DNA of 64,000 nt from Oerskovia enterophila (GCF_001692445.1 NZ_MAQA01000008.1:1-64000), one strand, 5' to 3'. Positions 16,360 through 24,662 are shown, counted from the first letter of the stretch. Notes: generated from the letters alone by a model not told the origin. Numbers and translations are program-made.

Positions 16360-16518
16360 ATGGATCGTCCCGACGCCGCCGCGGCCTCACCTGCCGGCGC
16401 GCCGCACCCGGGCTTCGGCCCCGGCGACGGGGCCGTCCTGTCGACCGACACGGACGACGTGCGCGCCCTCGCAGCGCTCGAGTCGCTCGTCGCCTACCTG
16501 GAGCAGGACTCCGCCTGA
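16360..16518 (+). CDS. Small hypothetical protein (52 aa)
   Basis: The ATG at 16360 follows AGGAG at a good distance. The product has an Ala/Pro/Gly-rich first half and an amphipathic acidic second half (TDTDDVRALAALESLVAYLE) likely to form one helix. There is no membrane segment or recognised family. Codon use matches neighbouring genes, with G/C at nearly all third positions, so it is probably real. Confidence 0.5.
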   Translation: MDRPDAAAASPAGAPHPGFGPGDGAVLSTDTDDVRALAALESLVAYLEQDSA

Positions 16519-16653
16519 CCCGGCAGTGCGCCAAGCCGCCCGCCGCTCGGCTCCCCGTTCCCCGCCCGACGCCGGAACGCACCTTCCCGCGGCACTCACC
16601 GTGGGCCGCGACGCGCCCGGGCGGCCCGTGCCGTCGGGCTTGCCGACCTCCGC

Positions 16654-16659
16654 TACAGT
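16654..16659 (+). promoter_or_regulatory. -10 element of the ptsH promoter
   Basis: TACAGT lies just upstream of the dre-like operator (16662-16677), so the transcription start would fall within the operator. Confidence 0.5.
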
Positions 16660-16661
16660 GG

Positions 16662-16677
16662 ACTGGTCTATACCACT
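16662..16677 (+). promoter_or_regulatory. dre operator (DasR-like site) of ptsH
   Basis: ACTGGTCTATACCACT differs at one base from the DasR-responsive element ACTGGTCTAGACCACT of Streptomyces. It overlaps the predicted ptsH start point, a repressing position. A DasR-like gene lies 4 kb away. Confidence 0.85.
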
Positions 16678-16695
16678 TCCAGCCAGGAGCACGTC

Positions 16696-16962
16696 ATGGA
16701 ACGAACTGTCACCGTCGCCATCGCCGAGGGACTCCACGCGCGCCCCGCAGCGCTGTTCGTGGCCGAGGCGGGCAAGCAGCCCGTCGCCGTGACCCTGACC
16801 AAGGAAGGCGCCGAGGCCGTGGACGCCGCGAGCATCCTCGGCGTCATGACGCTCGGCGCGGCAGCAGGCGACCAGGTCGTGCTCGCGACCGAGACCGACG
16901 GCGCGGAGGCCGAGGCGGCCCTCGACGCGCTCGCCGCGTTCCTCGCGCAGGAGGCGGTCTGA
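16696..16962 (+). CDS. ptsH: Phosphocarrier protein HPr
   Basis: An 88-residue cytoplasmic protein that accepts phosphate from EI and passes it to EIIA. His14 in GLHARPA is the phosphorylated residue. Ser46 in ASILG sits where HPr kinase acts in Firmicutes, although that kinase is usually absent from actinobacteria. The ATG is preceded by AGGAG. A dre operator (16662-16677) places it under the DasR-like regulator. Two hairpins follow, before the convergent ptsI. Confidence 0.96.
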   Translation: MERTVTVAIAEGLHARPAALFVAEAGKQPVAVTLTKEGAEAVDAASILGVMTLGAAAGDQVVLATETDGAEAEAALDALAAFLAQEAV

Positions 16963-16989
16963 CGTCTCGTCTCGACCTCTCCACCGAGA

Positions 16990-17036
16990 GTGACGTCCGG
17001 GCTCGCCGCTGACGGAGCCCACGACCCGGACGTCAC
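16990..17036 (+). terminator. Hairpin after ptsH
   Basis: GTGACGTCCGGG (16990-17001) pairs with CCCGGACGTCAC (17025-17036). An alternative inner stem GGGCTC/GAGCCC lies within. Probably a terminator or transcript 3' end. Confidence 0.55.
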
Positions 17037-17069
17037 GCTCGACCGGCGACGCGAGGCCCTCGCGACTGC

Positions 17070-17111
17070 ACACAGCCCGTGACCCCTCGTGCGAGAGGTC
17101 ACGGGCTGTGT
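17070..17111. terminator. Bidirectional terminator between ptsH and ptsI
   Basis: ACACAGCCCGTGACC (17070-17084) pairs perfectly with 17097-17111 around a 12-base loop, between two convergent genes. Confidence 0.75.
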
Positions 17112-17146
17112 CGTGGGGCGGACGATGAGGCAGCACCGCCGCGGGG

Positions 17147-18820
17147 CTACAGCCCCAGCTCCTCCAGCACGGGCAGCTGCGCACGGACCGCGTCGCGCGC
17201 GGCCGTCGCGGTCGGTGAGGCCAGCGCGATCTTCGCGAGCTCCGCGCACTGCTCCGACGTGGTGGCCGCGAGGACGGCTGCCACGTCTCCCAGGGCGCGC
17301 GGCGTCATCGAGAGCGACGTGACGCCGAGCCCGACGAGCACCGGCGCCAGGGCCGGGTCGGCCGCGGCCTCCCCGCACACCCCGACGGGACGCCCGTGCT
17401 CGGCACCGCCGGCGCACGCGGCCCCGACGAGCGCCAGCACAGCGGGCTGCCACGGCGTCGAGAGCGCGGCGAGGTCTGCCGTCTCACGGTCCGCGGCCAT
17501 CGTGTACTGGGTCAGGTCGTTCGTGCCGATGCTCGCGAAGTCGACCTGCTCCAGGATCCACCGCGACTGGAGCGCCGCGGCGGGGACCTCGATCATGACG
17601 CCGGTCGTCGAGAGGCCTCGTTCGCGGCAGGCAGCCGCGAACCCCTGCGCCTCGTCCGGGGTGGCCACCATAGGGGCCATGACCCACACGTCGGCCTCCT
17701 CGGCGGCCGCGGCCCGAGCGATCGCGTCGAGCTGGCGCGTCAGGACCTCGGGGTGCCGGACGGCGGTGCGCAGCCCCCGGACGCCGAGCGCCGGGTTCGG
17801 CTCGTCGTCGGCCGTGACGAACGGCAGCGGCTTGTCCGCACCCGCGTCGAGCGTGCGGACGACGACCTTGCGACCTCCGAATGCACCGAGCACGGCCCGG
17901 TAGGCCGCGACCTGCTCGTCGACGCCCGGCTCCTCGGTACGCCCGAGGAAGCAGAACTCGGTCCGGAACAGGCCGACCCCCTCGGCTCCGGCGGCGACCG
18001 CGGCGGAGGCTCCAGCCGGGTCCGCGACATTGGCGAGGAGCTGGACCCGCACGCCGTCGGCCGTCCTGCCCTGACCGTCGAAGGCACGCGGACCGCGCGG
18101 GCGGTCGAGCACCCGCGCGACGTCCTCGGCCGACGGGTCGCGCTCGATCGTGCCCTGCGCACCGTCGACGAGCACGGTCTCGCCGTCGACCAGCTCGACG
18201 GCCCCGGGGGCCGCCACGACCGCCGGGATCCCGAGGGACCGGGCCAGGATCGCGGTGTGCGACGTCGGGCCTCCCCCGCTCGTGACGATCGCGAGGACGC
18301 GCTCGGGGTCGAGCGTCGCCGTGTCGGCGGGCGCGAGGTCTGCCGCGACGAGCACGAACGGGTGGTCGAGGTCCGGGACGCCCGGCGCCCGACGGCCCGT
18401 GAGGGCCGCGACGATGCGCTCGCGCACGTCGCGGACGTCGTGAGCACGCTCGGCCATCATGCCGCCGAGCGACTCGAGGCGTGCCGCGAGGTCCCCCGCC
18501 GCCTCCCACACGGCCCGCTCGGGCGCGGTCCGCTCGTCACGGACCTTGCGCGCGGACTCCTTGGACAACGTGGTGTCCGCAGCCATCGCGGCCGTGACCG
18601 TGAGGACCTCGACGGCCGTGCCGGTCGCCCTCGCGGCGCGTGCCGCGAGGTCCGCCTGGACGCTGCGGACCGCGTCGTCGATCGCGGCGACCGCCGCCTC
18701 GACGTCCGCGTCCGGTCCGAGCGTCGAGGCGGCGGGCTCGGGCACGGGGGCCGGCATCGTCACGACGACGCCGGCCCCCCGCCCCGGGCTCACGCCCACA
18801 CCGTCGAGGACGGAGGTCAC
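17147..18820 (-). CDS. ptsI: PTS enzyme I (phosphoenolpyruvate-protein phosphotransferase)
   Basis: A 557-residue cytoplasmic enzyme that takes phosphate from PEP and passes it to HPr. His188 in the GGGPTSHTAILARSLGIPAVV region is the phosphorylated histidine. The C-terminal PEP-binding barrel shows EGVGLFRTEFCFL, VVVRTLDAGADKPLPF and SIGTNDLTQYTMAADR, with the catalytic Cys in GVCGEAAADP. The GTG at 18820 overlaps the stop of the EIIC gene as GTGA. Coupling of EI to a sugar-specific permease is unusual, because ptsI normally pairs with ptsH. Here ptsH is convergent on the other strand. Confidence 0.96.
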   Translation of the reverse strand: MTSVLDGVGVSPGRGAGVVVTMPAPVPEPAASTLGPDADVEAAVAAIDDAVRSVQADLAARAARATGTAVEVLTVTAAMAADTTLSKESARKVRDERTAPERAVWEAAGDLAARLESLGGMMAERAHDVRDVRERIVAALTGRRAPGVPDLDHPFVLVAADLAPADTATLDPERVLAIVTSGGGPTSHTAILARSLGIPAVVAAPGAVELVDGETVLVDGAQGTIERDPSAEDVARVLDRPRGPRAFDGQGRTADGVRVQLLANVADPAGASAAVAAGAEGVGLFRTEFCFLGRTEEPGVDEQVAAYRAVLGAFGGRKVVVRTLDAGADKPLPFVTADDEPNPALGVRGLRTAVRHPEVLTRQLDAIARAAAAEEADVWVMAPMVATPDEAQGFAAACRERGLSTTGVMIEVPAAALQSRWILEQVDFASIGTNDLTQYTMAADRETADLAALSTPWQPAVLALVGAACAGGAEHGRPVGVCGEAAADPALAPVLVGLGVTSLSMTPRALGDVAAVLAATTSEQCAELAKIALASPTATAARDAVRAQLPVLEELGL

Positions 18821-20277
18821 CTGCCGCCTCCACCGTCGGCCGTGGTACCGGAGCCTCGGGCATCGAGCTCCGCGGGAGCCAGGTCGGCGTCGGCCGCCTT
18901 CTTCTCCTCGGCGACCAGGACCGGGTCGGCGGTCGGGTCGGCGCCCACGGCCGAGTCGTCGTCCTCGCGCCCCGGCGTGCGCAGGTTCCACTTGGTGATG
19001 ACCCACCGGAACAGGAAGTAGTAGATCGCCGCGTACCCGAGGCCGATCACGATGATCCACAGCGGCATCGTCGCGATCCGGAAGTTCAGGACGTAGTCGA
19101 TCGCGCCGGCCGAGAAGCCGAAGCCGGACTTGATCCCCAGGGCGTTGACGAGGGCGAGCGAGGTGCCCGTGAGGACCGCGTGGATCGCGTACAGCGGGTA
19201 GGCGACGTACACGAACGCGAACTCGAGGGGCTCGGTCACACCGGTCACGAACGCGACGAGCGCGGCCGAGCCCATGATGCCGCCGATGAGCTTGCGGTTC
19301 TTGGGCTTCGACGTGTGGATGATCGCGAGCGCGGCAGCCGGGAGGGCGAACATGAAGATCGGGAAGAAGCCGGTCATGAAGGTGCCGGCCGTGGGGTCGC
19401 CGTGCAGGAAGCGCGCGATGTCGCCGTGCCAGACCGCGCCGCTCGCGTCGGTGTACTCGCCGAACTGGAACCAGGGCAGCGAGTTCAGCAGGTGGTGCAG
19501 CCCGATCGGGACGAGCAGGCGGTTGGCCGTGCCGTAGACGAACGCGCCGAGGACCGTGGAGCCCGTGACCCAGTCACCGACGGCCGTGAAGCCCGCGTCG
19601 AACCAGGGGTAGATGAGGGCGCCGACCACGGCGATGAGCACTGCTGCACCGGCGGTGACGATCGGCACGAAGCGACGTCCGCCGAAGAACGCGAGGTACG
19701 GCGGCAGCTTGATGCGGCTGTACTTCTGGAACATGATCGCGGCGGTCAGACCGATCACGATGCCGCCGAGGACGCCGTAGTTGATGAGCTTCTGCGCCGG
19801 CGGGCCCGTGATGGCCGCCGTCACCAGGTCGAGGAAGTTCCCGTCACCCGCCGCGACGACGGCGTCGGGGTCGGCACCGGCCAGCCACTCGGCCGGGGTG
19901 GCCGGCTTGCCGAGCACGTACGGCGAGAGGGCGTCGCTCACACCCTTGAAGACCAGGTAGCCGATCACGGCAGCCAGGCCGGTCGAGCCGTCGGCCTTCT
20001 TGGCGTAGCCGACCGCGACACCGACTGCGAAGAGCAGCGCGAGGTTCGCGAACAGGGCGTTGCCGGCGGACGCGAACACGTCGGCGACGGGCTGCAGCCA
20101 GGGGAAGGTGCCCGAGGCGCCGTCCGCACCGAGCATGTCGGCCTGCCCGAGGCGCAGCAGCAGCGCGGCGGCGGGCAGGGAGGCGATGGGCAGCATGAGG
20201 GATCGACCGACCCTCTGAAGCTGGGCGAACCCGGGGATGCCCCGCTTCACCTTGGGTGCTTCGGCCACGGACGTCAT
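18817..20277 (-). CDS. PTS EIIC permease, N-acetylglucosamine/glucose type
   Basis: A 486-residue membrane protein that carries sugar across the membrane during phosphorylation. It has about ten transmembrane segments of the glucose/GlcNAc superfamily, with LMLPIASLPAAALLLRLGQ near the start, GLHHLLNS, and the sugar-site motif VTGVTEPLEFAF. No EIIB or EIIA is fused to it; these are separate genes at 21343-22347. The C-terminal ~60 residues form a charged cytoplasmic tail. The ATG at 20277 follows AAGGAG. With a DasR-like regulator and dre sites nearby, GlcNAc is the best guess (NagE2-like). Glucose is possible. Confidence 0.9.
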   Translation of the reverse strand: MTSVAEAPKVKRGIPGFAQLQRVGRSLMLPIASLPAAALLLRLGQADMLGADGASGTFPWLQPVADVFASAGNALFANLALLFAVGVAVGYAKKADGSTGLAAVIGYLVFKGVSDALSPYVLGKPATPAEWLAGADPDAVVAAGDGNFLDLVTAAITGPPAQKLINYGVLGGIVIGLTAAIMFQKYSRIKLPPYLAFFGGRRFVPIVTAGAAVLIAVVGALIYPWFDAGFTAVGDWVTGSTVLGAFVYGTANRLLVPIGLHHLLNSLPWFQFGEYTDASGAVWHGDIARFLHGDPTAGTFMTGFFPIFMFALPAAALAIIHTSKPKNRKLIGGIMGSAALVAFVTGVTEPLEFAFVYVAYPLYAIHAVLTGTSLALVNALGIKSGFGFSAGAIDYVLNFRIATMPLWIIVIGLGYAAIYYFLFRWVITKWNLRTPGREDDDSAVGADPTADPVLVAEEKKAADADLAPAELDARGSGTTADGGGGR

Positions 20278-20420
20278 GTTCACTCCTTGTTGTCGGGTGC
20301 CACCGAGGCCGTCGGATCGCACCGCTGAACGGTAGTTCTGCCTTGAACCACGACGCCGGCCCGGACACTGGAGCGCGTCGTTGCTGTAACCCGAACCATC
20401 TCCACCGTCTGTGGTGGGAT

Positions 20421-20436
20421 AGTTGTCTGGACCACT
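20421..20436. promoter_or_regulatory. dre-like operator 1
   Basis: AGTTGTCTGGACCACT matches the DasR consensus with two differences. Confidence 0.7.
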
Positions 20437-20445
20437 TGCGGACAG

Positions 20446-20461
20446 AGTGGTCTAGACATCA
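20446..20461. promoter_or_regulatory. dre-like operator 2
   Basis: AGTGGTCTAGACATCA has a perfect left arm and core (AGTGGTCTAGAC) and a diverged right arm. It starts 25 bp from operator 1. Confidence 0.65.
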
Positions 20462-20510
20462 TGATGTGTCAAGCCCCGGCACCACCGGAGCGACCGAGAG
20501 CGAGGAACAC

Positions 20511-21293
20511 GTGGCAGCGACGACGCAGGCCAGAGCACCTAAAGGCGGGCACAAGCACCAGATCGTGCGCGCCTACCTGAGCGACCTGATCGCGAACGAG
20601 CTGTCCGTCGGAGACGCCGTCCCCTCCGAGCGGGTGCTCACCGAGAAGTTCGGCGTCTCCCGGATGACGGTCCGCCAAGCCCTCGACGCGCTCGTCGCCG
20701 ACGGGGTCCTCCAACGCGAGCAAGGACGCGGGACGTTCGTCGCGCCGCAGCACACCGACTTCGAGATGCGCCTGACGACGTTCGGCGAGGAGGCACGCCG
20801 GCTCGGCATGTCCCCGAGCACCCAGGTCATCGACAGCGACACCCTCCCCGCGGGCCGGGTCGTCGCCGAGGCGCTCGGCATCGCACCCGAGGACCTGGTC
20901 CACTACGTCGAGCGCCTGCGCTGCGCGGACGGCACGCCCATGGCCGTCGAGCGGGCCTGGGTCCCCGCGGCGCTCGCCCCGGACCTGCTCGACGACGGGG
21001 TCCCTGACAGCCTGTACGGCGCGCTGCGCGAGCGCGGCCACTCCCCGACCTGGGGCGAGGACACCATCATGGCCGCCGAGGCCAGCGCCACCGAGCAGTC
21101 GATCCTGGCCATGACGAGCATGCGCGCCGTGCTGCGTGCTCACCGCAAGACCTACGCGGACGACGGCGCCTGCATGTACTCCCAGATGTGCTACCGCGGC
21201 GACCGGTACTCGGTCGTGGTCCCGCTCCGCGAGGCCCGGCCCACGATCGTCCCCCGACCCGCCCCCGTACCGGAAGCGGTCGAGACCGCATGA
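20511..21293 (+). CDS. GntR/HutC family regulator, DasR-like
   Basis: A 260-residue repressor. The N-terminal winged helix (VPSERVLTEKFGVSRMTVRQALDALVADG, then QREQGRGTFVAP) binds DNA. The C-terminal UTRA domain (from about residue 85: MRLTTFGEEARRLGMSPSTQV to RGDRYSVVVPL) senses a small molecule. In Streptomyces, DasR senses glucosamine-6-phosphate and controls GlcNAc uptake and chitin use. The GTG at 20511 follows CGAGGA. Two dre-like sites lie directly upstream and a third precedes ptsH, so it probably controls the whole PTS set including itself. The ligand is inferred. Confidence 0.88.
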   Translation: MAATTQARAPKGGHKHQIVRAYLSDLIANELSVGDAVPSERVLTEKFGVSRMTVRQALDALVADGVLQREQGRGTFVAPQHTDFEMRLTTFGEEARRLGMSPSTQVIDSDTLPAGRVVAEALGIAPEDLVHYVERLRCADGTPMAVERAWVPAALAPDLLDDGVPDSLYGALRERGHSPTWGEDTIMAAEASATEQSILAMTSMRAVLRAHRKTYADDGACMYSQMCYRGDRYSVVVPLREARPTIVPRPAPVPEAVETA

Positions 21294-21342
21294 CCCACGC
21301 ACCAGACACGTCCACGACCCACGCACCAGAGAGGATGCAACG

Positions 21343-21588
21343 ATGACTGCAGCCGATGCAGCACGGGCCGCCGCGATACTCGCCGGGCTCGGCGGGGTGA
21401 GCAACATCGAGGAGATCGACCCCTGCACCACCCGACTGCGGTCGCTCGTCAAGGACCCCAGCCTCGTCGACGTCGCCGCCCTGCGCGCCGCGGGAGCCTT
21501 CGGCGTGATGACGACCGGACGTGTCGTCCAGGTCGTCGTCGGCCCCCAGGTCGACACGATCGCCTCGGACCTCGCAGACCTGATGTGA
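21343..21588 (+). CDS. PTS EIIB domain protein (first copy)
   Basis: An 81-residue stand-alone EIIB of the glucose/GlcNAc type. Cys28 in IDPCTTRLR is the phosphorylated cysteine that hands phosphate to the incoming sugar. The fold is complete (GLGGVSNIEEIDPC to VVVGPQVDTIASDL). The ATG at 21343 follows GAGGA. A second EIIB lies 64 bp downstream with only moderate similarity, although there is only one EIIC in the window. Confidence 0.92.
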   Translation: MTAADAARAAAILAGLGGVSNIEEIDPCTTRLRSLVKDPSLVDVAALRAAGAFGVMTTGRVVQVVVGPQVDTIASDLADLM

Positions 21589-21652
21589 CCCCGTGCCCGC
21601 GGCTCGCGGGCACCCCGACGTACGTCCGCACCAGCACACGAAGGAGCACGAC

Positions 21653-21883
21653 ATGAGCAAGGCAGAGCAGATCCTCCAGGGGCTCGGCGGGGATGCCAAC
21701 ATCCTCGACCTCGAACCCTGCATCACCCGGCTGCGTGTGGAGGTCGAGGACCCCGCGCTGGTCGACGACAAGGTCCTCACCGGTGCGGGAGCCATCGCGG
21801 TCGTCCGGACGGGCAACGCGATCCAGGTGATCGTCGGCCCCGACGCGGACAACATCGCGTCCGACATCGAGGACCTCCGTTGA
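21653..21883 (+). CDS. PTS EIIB domain protein (second copy)
   Basis: A 76-residue EIIB with Cys23 in LEPCITRLRVEV as the phosphorylated residue. AAGGAG precedes the ATG at 21653. It lies within the same operon as the first EIIB and shares its stop codon region with the EIIA start (TTGA overlap), so it is the copy coupled most closely to EIIA. One copy may serve a permease encoded elsewhere. Confidence 0.92.
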   Translation: MSKAEQILQGLGGDANILDLEPCITRLRVEVEDPALVDDKVLTGAGAIAVVRTGNAIQVIVGPDADNIASDIEDLR

Positions 21884-22347
21884 CGACAGCGCCCCTGACG
21901 GTCCTCTCCCCCGTGACCGGGACCGTCGTCGCCCTGGCCGAGGTCGACGACCCGGTGTTCTCCGCCGGGCTCGTCGGGCCGGGGATCGCGATCGCACCGG
22001 ACGCGGCCGAGGGCGGCCTCGTCTCGGCACCGGTCAGCGGGACGGTCGTCAAGGTCCATCCGCACGCGTTCGTCATCAAGCACGACGACGGTCAGGCCGT
22101 GCTCGTGCACCTGGGCATCAACACGGTCCAGCTGGGTGGCGAGGGCTTCACGCTGCACGTCGCGCAGGGGGACGTCGTCCACCAGGGCACGACCCTCGTG
22201 ACCTGGGATCCCGCCGCGATCGAGGAGGGTGGCCGGTCGGCCGTCTGCCCCGTGGTCGCGCTCGAGGGATCGGTCGAGGCCGTGACGCCGCTCGCCCCGG
22301 TCGGGACGTGGGTCGCGCGCGGCGAGGAGCTGCTGATCTGGGAGTGA
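21880..22347 (+). CDS. crr: PTS EIIA, glucose type
   Basis: A 155-residue EIIA of the Crr family. His77 in VLVHLGINTVQL is the phosphorylated histidine and His62 in VHPHAF is the conserved second active-site histidine. The rare TTG start at 21880 overlaps the EIIB stop, so translation is probably coupled. It relays phosphate from HPr to EIIB. Whether it also signals carbon status, as Crr does in enteric bacteria, is unknown. Confidence 0.93.
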   Translation: MTTAPLTVLSPVTGTVVALAEVDDPVFSAGLVGPGIAIAPDAAEGGLVSAPVSGTVVKVHPHAFVIKHDDGQAVLVHLGINTVQLGGEGFTLHVAQGDVVHQGTTLVTWDPAAIEEGGRSAVCPVVALEGSVEAVTPLAPVGTWVARGEELLIWE

Positions 22348-22448
22348 TGCGGCTGTCAGGACGAGCGCGACCTCGAGGTCTCGCTCGTCCTGCCGCGTCC
22401 GGGGGCAGCTCGGGCGCCAGCTCGGGGCGGGGCAGCCCGGACGTCGGG

Positions 22449-24581
22449 TCAGCCCCGCAGCGGCAGTGTCAGCACGTGCCCCGACGGTCCTTCCGTGGAT
22501 CCGTCGTCAGAAGTGGCCCGGGGCATACGCCGGCCCACTTCTGACAACTCGTCCGGCGCCTGCACGACCCGCACCGGCACCCCCCAGTCCTGCTGCGCCA
22601 GGTGGCACGCGGGGAACACGTCGGGGTCGGGCGTCCCGTCGGCCAGCAGTGGCACGACGTCGCACGACGCGGCCTGCGCGGTCACGTGCAGCACGCCCTC
22701 GGCCACCTCGGGGTTGACGAGCAGTGCGCGGACGAGGTCGGCCCCCGTCCCCGCTCCGTCGAGCAGCAGCTCGGGCGGCGTCGCGCTCACGGTCAGGCGC
22801 GTCGAGGGACCGTACCGGTCGTCGAGCTTCTGCCCGGGCGCGGGCGAGAACGGCACGTCGAGGCGCAGCTCCCCGGCCACGACGTCGGTCACGGGACGCT
22901 GGGTGCGGTGCGCCCCGCCGTCGAGCAGCTCGCCTGCCAGCGTCGCCGGGAGCGCGACGCGCGTGATGCGGTGCGCCGCCGACTCCACGACGAGAAGGTC
23001 GATGCGCGCCCCCGCCGCGGCGGGCGTACCCGGCACCCATGGCTCGCCGTCCACGAGCACGACGACGTCGCTCGGCTCCGCGAGGCCCGTCGCCAGGGTC
23101 GTCACCTGGCCCGCGTCCGTGCCGGGACCTGCGCCCGTGCCGGAGGCGGCCGGTGGGACGTAGCGGCGGATCGCCCCGTTGTAGGTGTCGGCGACGGCGA
23201 CGCTCCCGTCGGGCAGCACGGCGACCCCGAGCGGGTGCTGGAGCAGGGCCTGGTCGGCCGCGCCGTCGCGGTGACCGAAGTCGAACAGCCCCTGCCCGAG
23301 CGCCGTGTGCACCTCGAGACCGTCGCCGAGCGCCGAGAGGCCGGGCGACTCCCCGAACCCGTCGACCCACCGCAGCGCTGACGTCTCGGAGTCCGCGACC
23401 CAGAGCCGACCGTCGAGACCGAGCGCGAGCCCGGAGGGCTGTGCGAACCACGCCCCGGCGGCCGGGCCGTCCTCCAGGCCTTCGTTCATGGTCCCGGCCA
23501 GCAGCCCCAGCTTCCAGTCGTCGACCGCCCACAAGGTGTGGTTCCCGGCCATCGCGACGACGAACCCGAGACCCGGGACCCAAGCGACGTCCCACGGCGA
23601 CGACAACCTCACGCCCAGCGGGTCGTAGGTGAGCTCGGGGTCGAACGGGCCCAGGCGACGCTCACCGGGGAGCTCGGGGGCGGTGGTGGCGACGTTCTCG
23701 ACACCACCGACCATGTACTGCTGCCCGTTCCCCGCGACCGTCGCCACGTGGCCGTCCGCGAGCCGCACCCCGCGCAGCGCGTGGTTCACGGTGTCGGCGA
23801 CCAGGACGTCGTAGTCGAGGTGGGCACGCAGCTCGGCCGGGACCAGGCACAGCCCGTTGGGCTCGCTGAACCGCGCCACGTCCGGCTCTCCGTCGACGAG
23901 CCCGCGCTCGCCGGACCCGATGCGCCGGACGAGCGTCTCGCCGTCGGGCAGGAGCTCGGCGAGCGAGTGGTGACCCGCGTCCGCGACCAGGAGGTTGCCT
24001 CCCGGGAGCGCGATCGCCTTGGCGGGGAAGCGCAGCGTGCCCGACGTCGGGGCGGGCGGCACGTAGACGTCGTCGCTCCCCGCGGCGAGGGACCGCAGCG
24101 TGCCCTTGGCGCGGTGCTCCTCCACGAGCTCGTCGACGAGCGCGGCGAGCGCCGACGCGTGCCCCTCGCCCGCCATCTGCGCGACGACGTAGCCCTCGGG
24201 GTCGATCACGACGAGCGTCGGCCAGGCGCGCGCGGTGTACGCGGACCAGGTGACGAGCTCGGGGTCGTCGAGGACGGGGTGACGCACCTCGTAGCGCTCG
24301 ACCGCGGCAGCGAGCGCGACCGGGTCTGCCTCGTGCTCGAACTTCGGGGAGTGGACGCCGATGATGACGAGGTCGTCGCGGCGCGCCTCCTCGAGCTCGC
24401 GCAGCTCGTCGAGGACGTGCAGGCAGTTGACGCAGCAGAACGTCCAGAAGTCGAGGACGACGACCCGGCCGCGCAGGTCCGCGAGCGTGACGTCGCGGCC
24501 GCCCGTGTTGAGCCAGCCACGCCCGACGAGCTCGGAGGCGCGGATGCGGGGCAGGCGGGCGTGGGGGGTCGTGGAGCTCAC
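22449..24581 (-). CDS. NHLRC2-like thioredoxin-fold and NHL-repeat protein
   Basis: A 710-residue protein without a signal peptide. Residues ~1-150 form a thioredoxin-like domain with the motif FWTFCCVNCLHVLDEL, a CCxxC active site as in animal NHLRC2. Residues ~190-480 carry NHL beta-propeller repeats (AIALPGGNLLVADAGHH, VAVLPDGSVAVADTYNGAIRR), and a beta-rich C-terminal domain follows. The biochemical role of bacterial members is unknown; a redox scaffold is likely. The C-terminus is odd: about residues 677-692 (ELSEVGRRMPRATSDDG) are the in-frame translation of a family C palindrome, followed by 18 more residues. The GTG at 24581 fits a leaderless start. Confidence 0.85.
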   Translation of the reverse strand: MSSTTPHARLPRIRASELVGRGWLNTGGRDVTLADLRGRVVVLDFWTFCCVNCLHVLDELRELEEARRDDLVIIGVHSPKFEHEADPVALAAAVERYEVRHPVLDDPELVTWSAYTARAWPTLVVIDPEGYVVAQMAGEGHASALAALVDELVEEHRAKGTLRSLAAGSDDVYVPPAPTSGTLRFPAKAIALPGGNLLVADAGHHSLAELLPDGETLVRRIGSGERGLVDGEPDVARFSEPNGLCLVPAELRAHLDYDVLVADTVNHALRGVRLADGHVATVAGNGQQYMVGGVENVATTAPELPGERRLGPFDPELTYDPLGVRLSSPWDVAWVPGLGFVVAMAGNHTLWAVDDWKLGLLAGTMNEGLEDGPAAGAWFAQPSGLALGLDGRLWVADSETSALRWVDGFGESPGLSALGDGLEVHTALGQGLFDFGHRDGAADQALLQHPLGVAVLPDGSVAVADTYNGAIRRYVPPAASGTGAGPGTDAGQVTTLATGLAEPSDVVVLVDGEPWVPGTPAAAGARIDLLVVESAAHRITRVALPATLAGELLDGGAHRTQRPVTDVVAGELRLDVPFSPAPGQKLDDRYGPSTRLTVSATPPELLLDGAGTGADLVRALLVNPEVAEGVLHVTAQAASCDVVPLLADGTPDPDVFPACHLAQQDWGVPVRVVQAPDELSEVGRRMPRATSDDGSTEGPSGHVLTLPLRG
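22506..22548. repeat. Family C palindrome, copy 2 (inside a coding region)
   Basis: Arms starting GTCAGAAGTGG and ending CCACTTCTGAC. It lies inside the 3' part of the NHLRC2-like gene and is read in frame. The other two copies are intergenic. Confidence 0.8.
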
Positions 24582-24587
24582 CCGAGA

Positions 24588-24593
24588 ATTCTG
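24588..24593 (-). promoter_or_regulatory. -10 element of a leaderless promoter (NHLRC2-like gene)
   Basis: CAGAAT on the minus strand, six bases before the GTG at 24581, with no ribosome binding site. Confidence 0.45.
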
Positions 24594-24662
24594 CCCCAGT
24601 CCGCGCGCCCGCCCGGCCCGCGGGTGCTAGCCTCGCCGTCCCCGATCCCCCGTGGAGGCGTG

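Larger units (their letters stand above)
20278..20510. promoter_or_regulatory. Divergent regulatory region, EIIC / DasR-like gene
   Basis: A 233-bp region between divergent genes with two dre-like sites (20421-20436 and 20446-20461) placed to control both directions. I could not fix either transcription start with confidence. Confidence 0.6.

Noticed and set aside
20256-20510. Longer N-terminus for the DasR-like regulator
   Set aside because: It would translate the divergent promoter with both dre-like sites. The GTG at 20511 has a proper ribosome binding site.
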